Source: Sebastes aleutianus
Lineage: Eukaryota; Chordata; Actinopteri; Perciformes; Sebastidae
NCBI GenBank assembly: GCA_916700875.1
Contig: CAKAKS010000062.1
Span: 3,497,373 to 3,561,372 of the forward strand
DNA: 64,000 nt
Direction: 5' to 3'
The position numbers were made by a program, and so were the translations under genes. Within the stretch, counting starts at the first letter, position 1, and each line of letters opens with the position of its first letter. The notes beneath the pieces were generated by a model. That model was not told the origin of the DNA and did not search any database. It saw only the letters and a list, made by a program, of their open reading frames with translations. Shown one piece after another: positions 56,153-64,000 of this stretch.

Positions 56153-59100
56153 TAACCTTATTGATCCCAAGGAAATTCAAGTTGGCTTAATATCAAACCG
56201 GTTTGAAATATTTTACCCTGGCTCAACCCAAGCTAATGCTAATGTTAAAACTTTAGATTGATGTTGTTGTGCAACTGACGTTACTCAATCAGTTCACTGA
56301 CTTGATATCTCCACTTGTGCTACCAAATCACTTTTACAGAATAATACATCCAGGGTCTGTGTGCGTTTTGATAGTTTGTTTATCTAACTATAAAGCTGTC
56401 TGTCTGTTTGTCCTTCGCATATCTTGAGAACCGCTCATCCAATCGACTTCACACTTGGTGGGTGTATTGCTGGTAGCACAATGTCGAGTGTTAAGTTATT
56501 TGTACGGGCGGTCCTCAAGAAAGCTGCAAGCAGCAACACCACAAGCCAAGCATTCGGCCCATTCTGAACAGACATGCTCTGAACGGACACTGCACTGTCT
56601 GGATTAAATTAGAAGAAGCAGAAACGAGAAATTGACTCGCACCCCCGCCTCGTCCTCCCTGCCTTGTCCTCCATGCCGCCGGGAGTAGAGTGTACTGCAG
56701 CTCCAGAAGACGTACCCCCAGTTAGCAGTTAGCTCAAATTCAGCCAGTGCAAACCCCAGCACCAGGGCTCTGATTGCAGGACCGCCCCAACTCCCCTCCG
56801 GACCAGCAAACGTTCTGTTGCTGCCGTTACACAGAGTTAGACCCAGCGCTCCATCAGCCAGCTGATCTTTTGTTTTTTTAAATTTGTTTTACCAAGTTCA
56901 CATGTCGCCTCAATCACCCAAAAAGATAAATAAGAAAAAAATGTAAAATGTAACAAGTATTAGAAATAGAATAAATGTGTTCATTAACTTGATAGCTAGA
57001 ATCACAACCTACTGAAACATTTTTTTCACTCAACATTTGAAACAGCTCAAGAACCTCTCTGACAAATTACAACTGACATATTTATGTAATAAACACCTGG
57101 AACACTTATAAGAATATTATATTTTAAGAATAATTTTATAGTGTGTATATTTGAAGAACTAAACTACTAATCTACACTGATCTATAAAGTTAATCACATC
57201 TGGACTTACTTAGCTTTTCTGCAGTTCCTCACAGCTGGAATCAGTCTCCGTCGTCCCGCGTCTGTTGTGTTGTACTTCTTCAGGTCCAACTCATCCAGAA
57301 CCTCCTCTGACATCTGCAGCATGTAGGCCAGAGCTGAGCAGTGGATCTCAGAGAGTTTCTTCTCTGATCTGTTCTCTGACTTCAGGAACTCTTGGATCTC
57401 CTGATGTACCGACTGGTCATTCATCTCCGTCAGACAGTGGAAGATGTTGATGCTTCTGTCAGGAGAGACATGATCTCTGTTCATCGCCTTCAGGTTTTTG
57501 ATGGCTCTCTGGATGCTTCCTGAACTGCTCTTTGTCTGACCCAGCAGACCTCCTAAGAGCTTGTGGTTGGACTTCAGAGAGAGGCCATGAAGGAAGCGAA
57601 CAAACAGATCCAGGTGGCCATTTTCATTATCAAGGGATTTCTCCATGGCTCTCTTCAAGAAGACATCCAGAGATGGGCCACGACTATCATTGTTTCCAAA
57701 ATACTTTGAGATGTTCTTGAGAAAAGACTTTGGGTCTGACTCTCTGTGCTTGTATTCTTCTCCCAGGAAGGCCTCCAGTACCTCTGTGTTGCTGTTTGTG
57801 TAACAGTGGAACATGTGGACTGCAGCCAGAAACTCCTGAATGCTCAGATGAACAAAGCAGTAGACTGTTTTCTGGAAGATCACACACTCTCTTTTGAAGA
57901 TCTCTGTACAAACTCCCGAGTACACCAAGGCCTCTGTGACATCAAGACCACACCGCTCCAGGTCTTCTTGGTGGAACATGATGTTTCCTTTCTCCAGCTG
58001 TTCAAACGCCAGCCTCCCCAGCTTCAGAAGAACTTCCCTGTCAGCCTCCGTCAGCTCCTGTGGACTCGTCTCATGTCCCTCACCATACTTCTGCTTCTTC
58101 CTCTTCGTCTGAACCACCAGGAAGTGTGAGTACATGTCAGTCAGGGTCTTGGGCAGCTCTCCTCTCTGGTCTGTAGTCAACATGTGGTCCAGAACTGTAG
58201 CAGTGATCCAGCAGAAGACTGGGATTAGACACATGATGTGGAGGCTCCTGGATGTCTTGATGTGTGAGATGATTCTGTTGGACAGCTTTTCATCACTGAA
58301 TCTCTTCCTGAAGTACTCCTCCTTCTGGGCGTCAGTGAAGCCTCGTACTTCTGTTACCCTGTCAACACATGCAGGAGGGATCTGATTGGCTGCTGCAGGT
58401 CGGGAAGTTATCCAGACAAGAGCTGAGGGAAGCAGATTCCCCTGGATGAGGTTTGTCAACAGCACGTTGACTGATGACTTCTGGGTGACATCAGACACAA
58501 CCTCATTGTTGTGGAAATCCAGTGAAAGTCTGCTTTCATCCAGGCCGTCAAAGATGAACAGAACTTTACAGACAGCGAGCTTCTCTGCTGTGACCTTCTG
58601 TAATGTTGGATGGAAAACATGGAGCAGCATGAGAAGACTGTACTGCTCATCTCTGATCAAGTTCAGCTCCCTGAAGGAAAGCAGAATCACCAGACTGACA
58701 TCTTGGTTTTCCAAGCCCTCTGCCCAGTCCAGAGTGAACTTCTGCACTGAGAAGGTTTTTCCAACGCCAGAGACGCCTTTCGTCAGAACGACTCTGATGT
58801 GTCCCTGTTGGTCAGGTAAGGCCTTAAAGATGTCGTGGCACTTGATTGGGGTGTCATGGATGGTCTTCATCTTGGAAGCTGTCTCAAGCTGCCTCACCTC
58901 ATGTTGGGTATTAACCTCTTCACTCTGTCCCTCTGTGATGTAGAGCTCAGTGTAGATCCTGTTGAGGAGGGTTCCATCTCCTGTTTCATCAGTTCCTTCA
59001 GTCACACATTCACATCTCTTCTTCAGACTGATCTTATGTTCATCTGAAACCTCCTGCAGACCTCTATCTGCTGAAAGAGAGAGACAAGTTTGAGACAAAA

Positions 59101-62100
59101 CAGAGAAATGTATTATTCCAATGCTAACATGAAAATAATCAATATAACAAAATATAAAGAAGTAAAGGTTATAAAGTCATCATCCCTTCTTGAAGTCAAA
59201 ACTAACGTCAAGTGATTTTTACATTTATTGTTAATAATTTTTATTTTTAAAGAGAAACACCAGAAATGCTCATATTTCTCTCAGCCTCTGACTGTGTGTT
59301 GGTGTACATGTTTGATTGACAGCAGAGGAGGTGGAGACTCAGCTGCTCGCCAGCAGCTCTTCATCTAAACAGCTCACTGTGGCTGTTCCTAGCTCCCTGT
59401 AATATTTAAAACTGATCAAATAATGCAGAATATGTTCATGTCTTGTTGACAGATATACTGCATTTCCTGAAGCTGCTTCAAAATAAAAGCCCCCCGCTGG
59501 TGGAGGACTAATATGTGAAGCAGAAGGAAATGTTGAGTTTTCAGCAGTAAATAAATAAACCTCTGATGTGACTACAGCTCAGCTCGGTTTGTCTTGCAGT
59601 GGTAATGCATGTATTCATTGCTTGGCACAACGCAGAACAGAAAACAGCAAAAGACAAAGTAAACAAATGTGCTGAAATCTGAAACTTACCAGCTGAGTGC
59701 AGACAGTGTTTTGTTAGCAGAGGAACTGAAGTGACAGGACCCTGTTAAACATCTAAACTAACCAATGTTGATATTAGATATTAGATATTAATACTTTTTA
59801 AGATGTTTAATGTGCTGCAACTGACTAGCTAATTATCACTCTACTGTAGCCAGCAAACTGATGTTAGCAATGCAGCTTTCCTCAGTGGGTGTTTGTTTGG
59901 TCGCTTGTTCAACATGTCGCTCTGCAGGACCAGACGTGTGTTTTTAAGTAAAAGAAGAAGACTTTAGCAGGAAAGCTAATGTGGGCTGTTGTTCAAAGTC
60001 TGTGTCTCTTGTTGTGTCTCAGGCTGCTGTCTGGCTGTTAGTCAGTGTGACTGTCTGTCTGTGATAGAACAGTGATGTTGTTGCTTTACACAGAGTTTAA
60101 TAGTTCTCCATCTTCATCTATGCAGATGGAAAACAAACATCATTCTGATTGGTTAATGCAAAGACAGAGTGCTATCATAAAAACAAAACATAAAAATATA
60201 CATTTATTTCTTGTGGGTTCAGATTTTATCTCAAAGGAGAACAAAGTACAAGTGATGCAGAGCAGATATGTATGATGGAGAAGATCTTAAACGGTTGTCA
60301 CAACAATAGTCAGTGTATTAAAAGTCCTGTTTTCAGACATGAAGACATCATCAGATCTACAGTCTTACTTTGTACAGTGCTGGTCTGACTGGCTGTCTGA
60401 GGTCCAGGTCTTGTTCTGGATCTGGACATCAGATCCTCCACTGAAGCATGACTCCTCTTCTTCTCTCTGTGGAGACATTACGTTATTACTGAAATGATTT
60501 GTTGATTGTTGGTGAAAAATATCAAGACTTGGCCGACACCGAAGCTCAGATGGTCACAGAGAAGAGTTAAAGTGTTGTTACTTTTCTGTTTGAATTCAGC
60601 ATTCAGTCTGTAATGAAAATGTTCCTTTATTTTAACTATCCTGCTTTAATAAACAACAATTAGCAGCATTTTCCTATCTGACTGTCTTATTAAACATTTA
60701 GTGATCTGGCTGAAGTTTGTTTATTAAAGGTGAACAACGGCTATATCTAAAACATTAATATTATTTTGGGGACTAAATAACTATATAATATATATAACTA
60801 TATAAACAAACTGCAACTTGCTCATGTACGCACATATTGAGAGGGTGCTCCGGGAAACCACGAGGTGGCAGCATCATCACGGTAAACATTAACTGCCTGT
60901 CAGTGGTAATATGAATGGAGTATAGAATTTCAACATTTGCAATATAAATAAACATGCAGTCACTTTTTGAATCTATTTTATAATAAACACTTATAAAACA
61001 GGGAAACTGTGTCAGACCTTTCGCACTTCTTTAGTTTTCCAGTAGTTATAGTTTATGCAAGTTCTGTCCATTGAAACGGAGAAATCCATGACAGGATTTG
61101 GGCAGTAGCTAGCTTGTAGTTTCCACAGTGATGAACAGCACACCAGTAAGGTATCTCGGATTATTTCCATCTATAGCTAACGTTATTTTACTATCTAACT
61201 AGTTATAGCTACCAATATGCCATGCCTGTTGCTAGCATGGTCGCTAGCCGCAGGATGACCGTCACAACATGAGCTGAAATCCTGTCATGAATTTCTCCGT
61301 TTCAGTGGACAGAACTTGCATAAACTATAACTACTGGAAGATGAAAGAAGTCAGAAAGGTCTGACACAGTTTCCCTGTTTTATAAGTGTTTATTATTAAC
61401 ACATAAAATAGATTCAGAAAGTAACAGCATGTTTATTTATATATAAATTCTATACTCCATTCATATCACCACTGAGGTGATTGAACTGAGGTTACAAGTG
61501 GTCTAAATATTGAGGTTGACCAGCAGTCTGAGACACACAGCATGTAACACTGGTGTCCTTGGTGTTCCTTTTTTAATGTCAATATGTTTTCTGACACTTT
61601 CTACTGTCAACTATCAAATGAAGGCATTAATTCAAATATTCTAAAAAACAGAAGTGGTACGAATCTACATTTGACGATTTCATGTCATTTTTTTGTCAGC
61701 AGATCCTTTTACACCAGAGATGTTTGTTTTTCACCTTCAGAAACAAGATGTGGTGCAGAGAATCTAAAATCAAAGGTCCACATAATAATGATCCAAAGCT
61801 TTCAACTGAAAGCTCTGAATCATTAGTAAGTGGACCTTTGAGTAGATTTTTCCTTCACCATATTTTACATATGTAGTGAAAGAACAAACTCAAACCATCA
61901 ACACATATAATCAAGGTGAGCAAATATTTTCTACAGATACTTTTCCACCACATGTTGCACAATTATGATGTGCACTGATTCAAGATGACACCCAGTAGGT
62001 CCTAACAGCTGATTTTAGGTGAAGTCAAACCAACAAAATATTTTGAGGACTAATAATGAGAAAATGAATTACACATTTGAAGCACATTCTTCCAGATTTT

Positions 62101-62998
62101 GAATAGTTGCAGATCTTTAGACCATTTCAGTTGTTAACGTAAACATTCCAAATGTGTCCCAGTTTATTTCCTATTGCAGTGGATCTGAATGAAAAAATGA
62201 GTTAAATTGATGATAAATTGTGAATTGGAGGTTTTCAGGTGTTTTACTACAGAAATACCATCAGTAGTTTGTGTGTTTGTGTGTGATCCATCTTAGGTTG
62301 AAAGAGTATCTGCACTAATAGTTCTGCATCGGGAATATAATCTTTTAGTCTCAATGCATCATCGTCCACCAGGTCAGATTACAGTAAAAACAGTCTCTTA
62401 CTTTGTGTCTGAGGGTCCAGGTTCATTACTGAAGTCTGGAGGTCTACCTTTGGACCGGTCACTCTTCATAGACAGACAGCTGGGTACTGGAGACTCTGCT
62501 CTCTGTCTGTACTGAACTCTGCAAACACCAAGATGATTTTATTCATATTGCTTGAATCCTTGATAAATTCTCTTTTTTAGGTCATTAAGGTAGCTCTAAA
62601 CATACAAACTACTGCTACGGTCGACAATAACAAGGGTTAAAAGTTTGTAGCCATTCTGTTAGATTAGATTACATCTTTTCTAGGTGACTGACAGCTGTCA
62701 CAGATACTAAGAGGAAGAGTTTATTCGCTGAAGTTTGTTAAATTTTAGTTGGCAAATACATTTATGTAGAAATTTGAATATACAAACACAAAATCAACAG
62801 AAAACATGGTATTGTCAGAGGTAACTAAAAAGGAGTCCTATAAATGAGTTAGCAGCAGTTCTCTTACTTTGTGTCTGAGAGTCCAGGTTCATTACTGAAG
62901 TTCAGAATATCAACTTTAGACTGATCACTCTTCATAGACAGACAGCCAGAGACTGGAGTCTCTGCTCTGTCCTCCTCTTCCTCCACACCATCACTCAT
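43745..62998 (-). CDS. NLR-C (NLRC3-like) gene B, FISNA-NACHT-LRR, RING-less, intact
   Basis: Coding exons 5' to 3': 62998-62868, 62518-62402, 60466-60369, 59070-57210, 54439-54263, 50523-50350, 49483-49310, 48584-48411, 47760-47587, 46944-46771, 46120-45947, 45304-45131, 43757-43745. The lengths sum to 3,615 nt, exactly 1,205 codons with the stop, and all phases agree. Predicted layout: acidic N-terminus (1-44), one 39-residue repeat (44-83), RING-deleted exon (to about 115), FISNA (about 116-200), NACHT with Walker A GVSGVGKT near 214-221 and Walker B FDGLDE near 289-294, winged helix/HD2 (to about 735), and sixteen RI-type LRRs (about 736-1200), ending RWKE. Family role: cytosolic nucleotide-binding sensor or regulator in innate immunity. 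The ligand is unknown. There is no PYD, CARD or B30.2. Gene A is the closest paralogue. Confidence 0.88.
45131..45304 (-). CDS. NLR B LRR exon 8 (last), chimeric
   Basis: A 174-nt exon reading SCRLSKISCASLASALKSNS and LRYLNLDDNELQDSGVKLL. SKISC and KSNSSDLRYLNLDD differ from its siblings. Its 3' half (left) matches the last exon of gene A, including AGATCAGACAGCAG. Its 5' edge and upstream intron match those of the exon at 46,771, so it looks recombinant. Confidence 0.85.
45947..46120 (-). CDS. NLR B LRR exon 7
   Basis: A 174-nt exon reading GCRLSEISCASLVSALKSNP and LRNLELSGNKLQDSGVKLL. Identical, as far as I can see, to the exon at 47,587-47,760, which is its copy in the 1,640-bp tandem duplication. 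Confidence 0.85.
46771..46944 (-). CDS. NLR B LRR exon 6
   Basis: A 174-nt exon reading SCRLSEISCASLASALKSNP and LRHLELSRNELQDSGVKLL. It differs from the copy at 48,411 at 46,865 (His versus Asn in LRHLEL/LRNLEL) and in the first codons next to the acceptor. Confidence 0.85.
47587..47760 (-). CDS. NLR B LRR exon 5
   Basis: A 174-nt exon, the second copy of the 45,947-46,120 exon, with the same protein and splice sites. Confidence 0.85.
48411..48584 (-). CDS. NLR B LRR exon 4
   Basis: A 174-nt exon reading DCRLSEISCASLASALKSNP and LRNLELSRNELQDSGVKLL. It is the second copy of the 46,771 exon. Upstream of it the intron diverges, marking the right edge of the tandem duplication. Confidence 0.85.
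49310..49483 (-). CDS. NLR B LRR exon 3
   Basis: A 174-nt exon reading YCRLSEISCASLVSALKSNP and LRHLYLRENVLQDSGVKFL. Phe replaces Leu in the usual GVKLL. It is the positional partner of gene A exon 9,075-9,248. Confidence 0.85.
50350..50523 (-). CDS. NLR B LRR exon 2
   Basis: A 174-nt exon reading DCRLSEISCASLVSALKSNP and LRVLQLRNTELQDSGVKLL. It is the partner of 10,115-10,288, which reads LRELQLSKNELQ. The asparagine-ladder position carries T here. Confidence 0.85.
51256..52249. mobile_element. hAT non-autonomous transposon, copy-B-specific, perfect 8-bp TSD
   Basis: Terminal TAGTGATG and CATCACTA are inverted and flanked by GTGTTTAC on both sides (51,248-51,255 and 52,250-52,257). Gene A retains the unoccupied site with one GTGTTTAC (10,983-10,990). 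GAAGCCTCG/CGAGGCTTC words recur near both ends. No transposase frame. A LINE 3' tail is nested inside. Confidence 0.92.
51870..52102 (+). mobile_element. LINE 3' end nested in the hAT element
   Basis: Ends ...GCAAATGTCCCCACTGCTAG then ACTAATAAAGGAATATCTTATCTTATC. The TTATC tail is the same type as that of the LINE fragment at 25,064, suggesting the same clade. Strongly 5'-truncated. Confidence 0.65.
52650..53007. mobile_element. hAT-like MITE, copy B
   Basis: Counterpart of 11,333-11,656, with the additional ATCTCATTGTGTAAATATTT segment near 52,890 that copy A has lost. Confidence 0.6.
53230..53868. mobile_element. TTAA MITE, left end deleted (copy B)
   Basis: Right terminus GTTACAAATAGTCCCTTTAA present; the left terminus is replaced by a deletion junction at about 53,228. 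The 151-codon + strand frame inside is not a gene. Confidence 0.7.
54263..54439 (-). CDS. NLR B LRR exon 1
   Basis: A 177-nt exon, phase 2-2, reading LSECELSDAHCEVVASALKS and LRELDLNHNHNMQDSGVKLL. It is the partner of 13,144-13,320 and joins the NACHT exon as KAK|LSECEL. Confidence 0.85.
55668..56870. mobile_element. Composite insertion specific to copy B, with BED-type hAT transposase start
   Basis: Near 55,799 the + strand reads MAELVSKKTRIAAIWQHFGF then EANERDEPKNTGG followed by GTAAC. This resembles the N-terminus of ZBED-like hAT transposases, in which IW-HFGF precedes the zinc-binding CxxC. The zinc ligands are missing. Next come a fish repeat (TTGGCAAACCAGCTTAGAGG, about 55,947), a GATA microsatellite and a repeat with CTGTCTGTCTGTTTGTCC (about 56,396). 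Several insertions have piled up. Confidence 0.55.
56086..56152. repeat. (GATA)n microsatellite
   Basis: About 16 uninterrupted AGAT units, followed by TTGATCCCAAGGAAATTCAAG, a LINE 3'-end-like motif on the opposite strand. Confidence 0.95.
57210..59070 (-). CDS. FISNA-NACHT exon of NLR gene B (intact)
   Basis: A 1,861-nt exon, phase 1 in and 2 out, 619 full codons. FISNA begins DRGLQEVSDEHKISLKKRCE and runs to IKCHDIFKALPD. The NACHT nucleotide-binding domain has Walker A GVSGVGKT and Walker B LFIFDGLDES, a sensor-like ALVWITSRPAA segment and the helical PVFCWITATVL region. The winged helix and HD2 contain DREVLLKLGRLAFEQLEKGN and FVHLSIQEFLAAVHMF. The exon ends LDELDLKKYNTTDAGRRRL...RNCRKA. 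ATP binding and oligomerisation are expected from the family. The acceptor is CAGCAG, allowing use of either AG without a frame change (Thr-Asp versus Asn/Lys start). Confidence 0.92.
59080..60368. other. Intron between RING-deleted exon and NACHT exon, gene B
   Basis: No gene. The first 100 bp next to the acceptor and the last 200 bp match gene A's intron; the middle differs because each copy has its own insertions. Confidence 0.6.
60369..60466 (-). CDS. RING exon remnant of NLR gene B (RING deleted in frame)
   Basis: A 98-nt exon with the same phases (2 in, 1 out) as gene A's 239-nt RING exon. It reads EKKRSHASVEDLM directly joined to SRSRTRPGPQTASQTSTVQ. The 141 nt (47 codons) missing relative to gene A span all zinc ligands, from LSCCALC to CPQCGKR. 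Both splice sites and flanking introns are conserved, so the exon is still likely used. The protein therefore lacks any RING-dependent activity. Confidence 0.8.
60901..61474. mobile_element. Fold-back transposon with about 200-bp inverted arms
   Basis: 60,901-61,110 (CAGTGGTAATATGAATGGAG...) is the reverse complement of 61,268-61,474 (...CTCCATTCATATCACCACTG), separated by about 155 bp. The outer tips CAGTGGT are hAT-like, but 8-bp flanks do not match. It is absent from the equivalent intron of gene A. Confidence 0.8.
62402..62518 (-). CDS. 39-residue repeat exon, NLR B (single copy)
   Basis: A 117-nt phase 2-2 exon reading VQYRQRAESPVPSCLSMKSD then RSKGRPPDFSNEPGPSDT. Gene A has three copies with DWSIGK where B has DRSKGR. 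Confidence 0.8.
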
Positions 62999-63006
62999 CT
63001 TCTGAT
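62868..63006 (-). CDS. NLR B start exon
   Basis: Acceptor GACTTCAG, 8-bp leader, ATG 62,998-62,996, then MSDGVEEEEDRAETPVSGCL and SMKSDQSKVDILNFSNEPG, ending SDT plus two bases at 62,868. Start chosen by conservation with gene A and the stop in the exon upstream. Confidence 0.8.
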
Positions 63007-63112
63007 CTGAAGTCAGTCTGAGAGGTGAAACAGGAACACTGACTTTGAGCTCAGAACATTTAACGGAAACAAGTTTGTGCAAGAGTCACAGGACTGAGAG
63101 AACAGGAAGTAA

Positions 63113-63125
63113 CACAAACACACAC

Positions 63126-63179
<54 letters not shown>

Positions 63180-63180
63180 G
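63113..63180. repeat. (CA)n microsatellite in intron 1 of NLR B
   Basis: Alternating CA with a few CG, partner of the tract at 22,728-22,828. Confidence 0.95.
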
Positions 63181-63270
63181 CACACACTCAGATAAACTCT
63201 GATTGGCTGCTGCAGGTACGGCCATAGTGAGAGGGCGCCCCGGGAAACCACTAGGTGGCAGCGTCATCAC

Positions 63271-63309
63271 GCATGCATGCACGCACGCACGCACGCACAC
63301 ACGCACTCA

Positions 63310-63388
<79 letters not shown>
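63271..63388. repeat. (ACGC)n(AC)n microsatellite
   Basis: About 75 bp of CGCA tetranucleotides running into CA dinucleotides. It follows a segment GCGCCCCGGGAAACCACTAGGTGGCAGCGTCATCACG that recurs near 60,846. Confidence 0.9.
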
Positions 63389-63625
63389 CATACAGTATAA
63401 TAAAAGCATCCAGCATTCACCTGGTCAGTTCTCTTTAAATCTCTGCTTGTTTTCTTGGGTTACAGCAGGTTTAATGAGGATTATTCAGCCAGTCATAACT
63501 TTGTGTTCACAGAAGAATCAAACTGTTGAGTTCATTCTAACATTTCTCTCCTCTACAGTCCACAGGGAGGAAACTGACTCAGAGACTTTGACAGTAAAGT
63601 AATAAAATGTTGGATTAACACTCAC

Positions 63626-63682
63626 CCTGCTTCAGTCTTCCGTCTTCATCCTTCTGCTCTGTTCACTCAAAATGGAGTGATT
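63626..63682 (-). other. 5'UTR exon 1 of NLR B with conserved upstream ORF
   Basis: Donor GCAGG|GTGAGT (exon end 63,626). Upstream ORF ATG AAG ACG GAA GAC TGA at 63,649-63,632, the same length and place as in gene A (MKTED versus MKMED). The 5' boundary is not determined. Confidence 0.5.
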
Positions 63683-63695
63683 GAACTGACTGAAC

Positions 63696-63708
63696 ATTTT
63701 CACTCTTC
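63696..63708 (-). promoter_or_regulatory. Weak IRF-like site upstream of NLR B
   Basis: The - strand reads GAAGAGTGAAAAT, a degraded version of gene A's AAAAGTGAAACTG at the same distance from the 5'UTR exon. Confidence 0.2.
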
Positions 63709-64000
63709 ACACTTCATGTACTTGCATCACATGGCCAGTGTGGCTCCTCCCCTCTCCATTTACAGGAAATCTTTCACCTTTGAGTTTATCTACGAGGGCT
63801 CGTGTGTAGTTCACACAAATCAGCTTTTTAACACGGTGTGTTTATGAGAATCTCTTTTGGCTTGAACAGGTTGAATTAGTAATATTTTTCTGAACATCTG
63901 GAAGAAAAATTATTCTTTCTGTTGCACGATAAAAAAAAATTAGAATTTCATAATTTAAACATAGATGTTAGCCAGAAATGACACATCTTTCTTGCTCAAT

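Larger units (their letters stand above)
54440..57209. other. NACHT-LRR1 intron of gene B with 1.2-kb insertion
   Basis: Matches 13,321-14,904 except for inserted sequence at about 55,668-56,870. The + strand acceptor/donor-bounded segment seen at 13,550 is conserved at about 54,669-54,720. Confidence 0.65.
40620..64000. repeat. Segmental duplication, copy B (partner 2.47-23.6 kb)
   Basis: Same order and orientation as copy A across intergenic repeats, all exons, introns and the promoter flank. It reaches the right edge of the window, where 63,890-64,000 still matches 23,455-23,571. The unit is therefore at least 23 kb and the array may continue. Confidence 0.9.

Overview
This is vertebrate, almost certainly percomorph teleost, nuclear DNA. 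The genes are split by GT-AG introns. The coding exons belong to the fish-expanded NLR-C (NLRC3-like) family. The non-coding DNA is dense in fish-type transposons (hAT, Tc1, TTAA-target elements, an L2/CR1-like LINE, a tRNA-derived SINE) and (CA)n/(TG)n microsatellites. All calls come from reading the sequence; no database search was run.

Layout. (1) 1-598, + strand: the last two coding exons and poly(A) signal of a hydroxyacid oxidase, best match hao2. (2) 5,616-23,069, - strand: NLR-C gene A. From its 5' end it has a 5'UTR exon, a start exon, three copies of a 39-residue exon, a RING-finger exon, one large FISNA-NACHT exon, five LRR exons and a tiny terminal exon (WKK-stop). Two frameshifting insertions (+1 near 16,676 and +2 near 16,450) put the FISNA part out of frame, so A is probably a pseudogene or encodes only a repeat+RING protein of about 250 residues. 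(3) 23.2-40.6 kb: no convincing protein gene; nested transposons, two minisatellites, a LINE reverse-transcriptase fragment, a SINE, a solo-LTR candidate, a broken Tc1 transposase and a possible CpG-rich first exon near 38.8-39.0 kb. (4) 43,745-63,626, - strand: NLR-C gene B, with the same architecture but one copy of the 39-residue exon, a RING exon from which the whole RING has been deleted in frame, an intact FISNA-NACHT exon and eight LRR exons. All splice phases join to one open frame of 1,205 codons including the stop.

A and B are products of one segmental duplication: 2.47-23.6 kb corresponds to 40.6-64.0 kb in the same orientation. They differ by transposon insertions, a 1,640-bp tandem duplication carrying two LRR exons in B, exon triplication in A and RING loss in B. 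Both genes keep a five-codon upstream ORF in the 5'UTR exon. FISNA-NACHT-LRR proteins are cytosolic sensors of the innate immune system. Tandem arrays of them evolve by unequal exchange and exon shuffling, and this window shows several such steps at base resolution.
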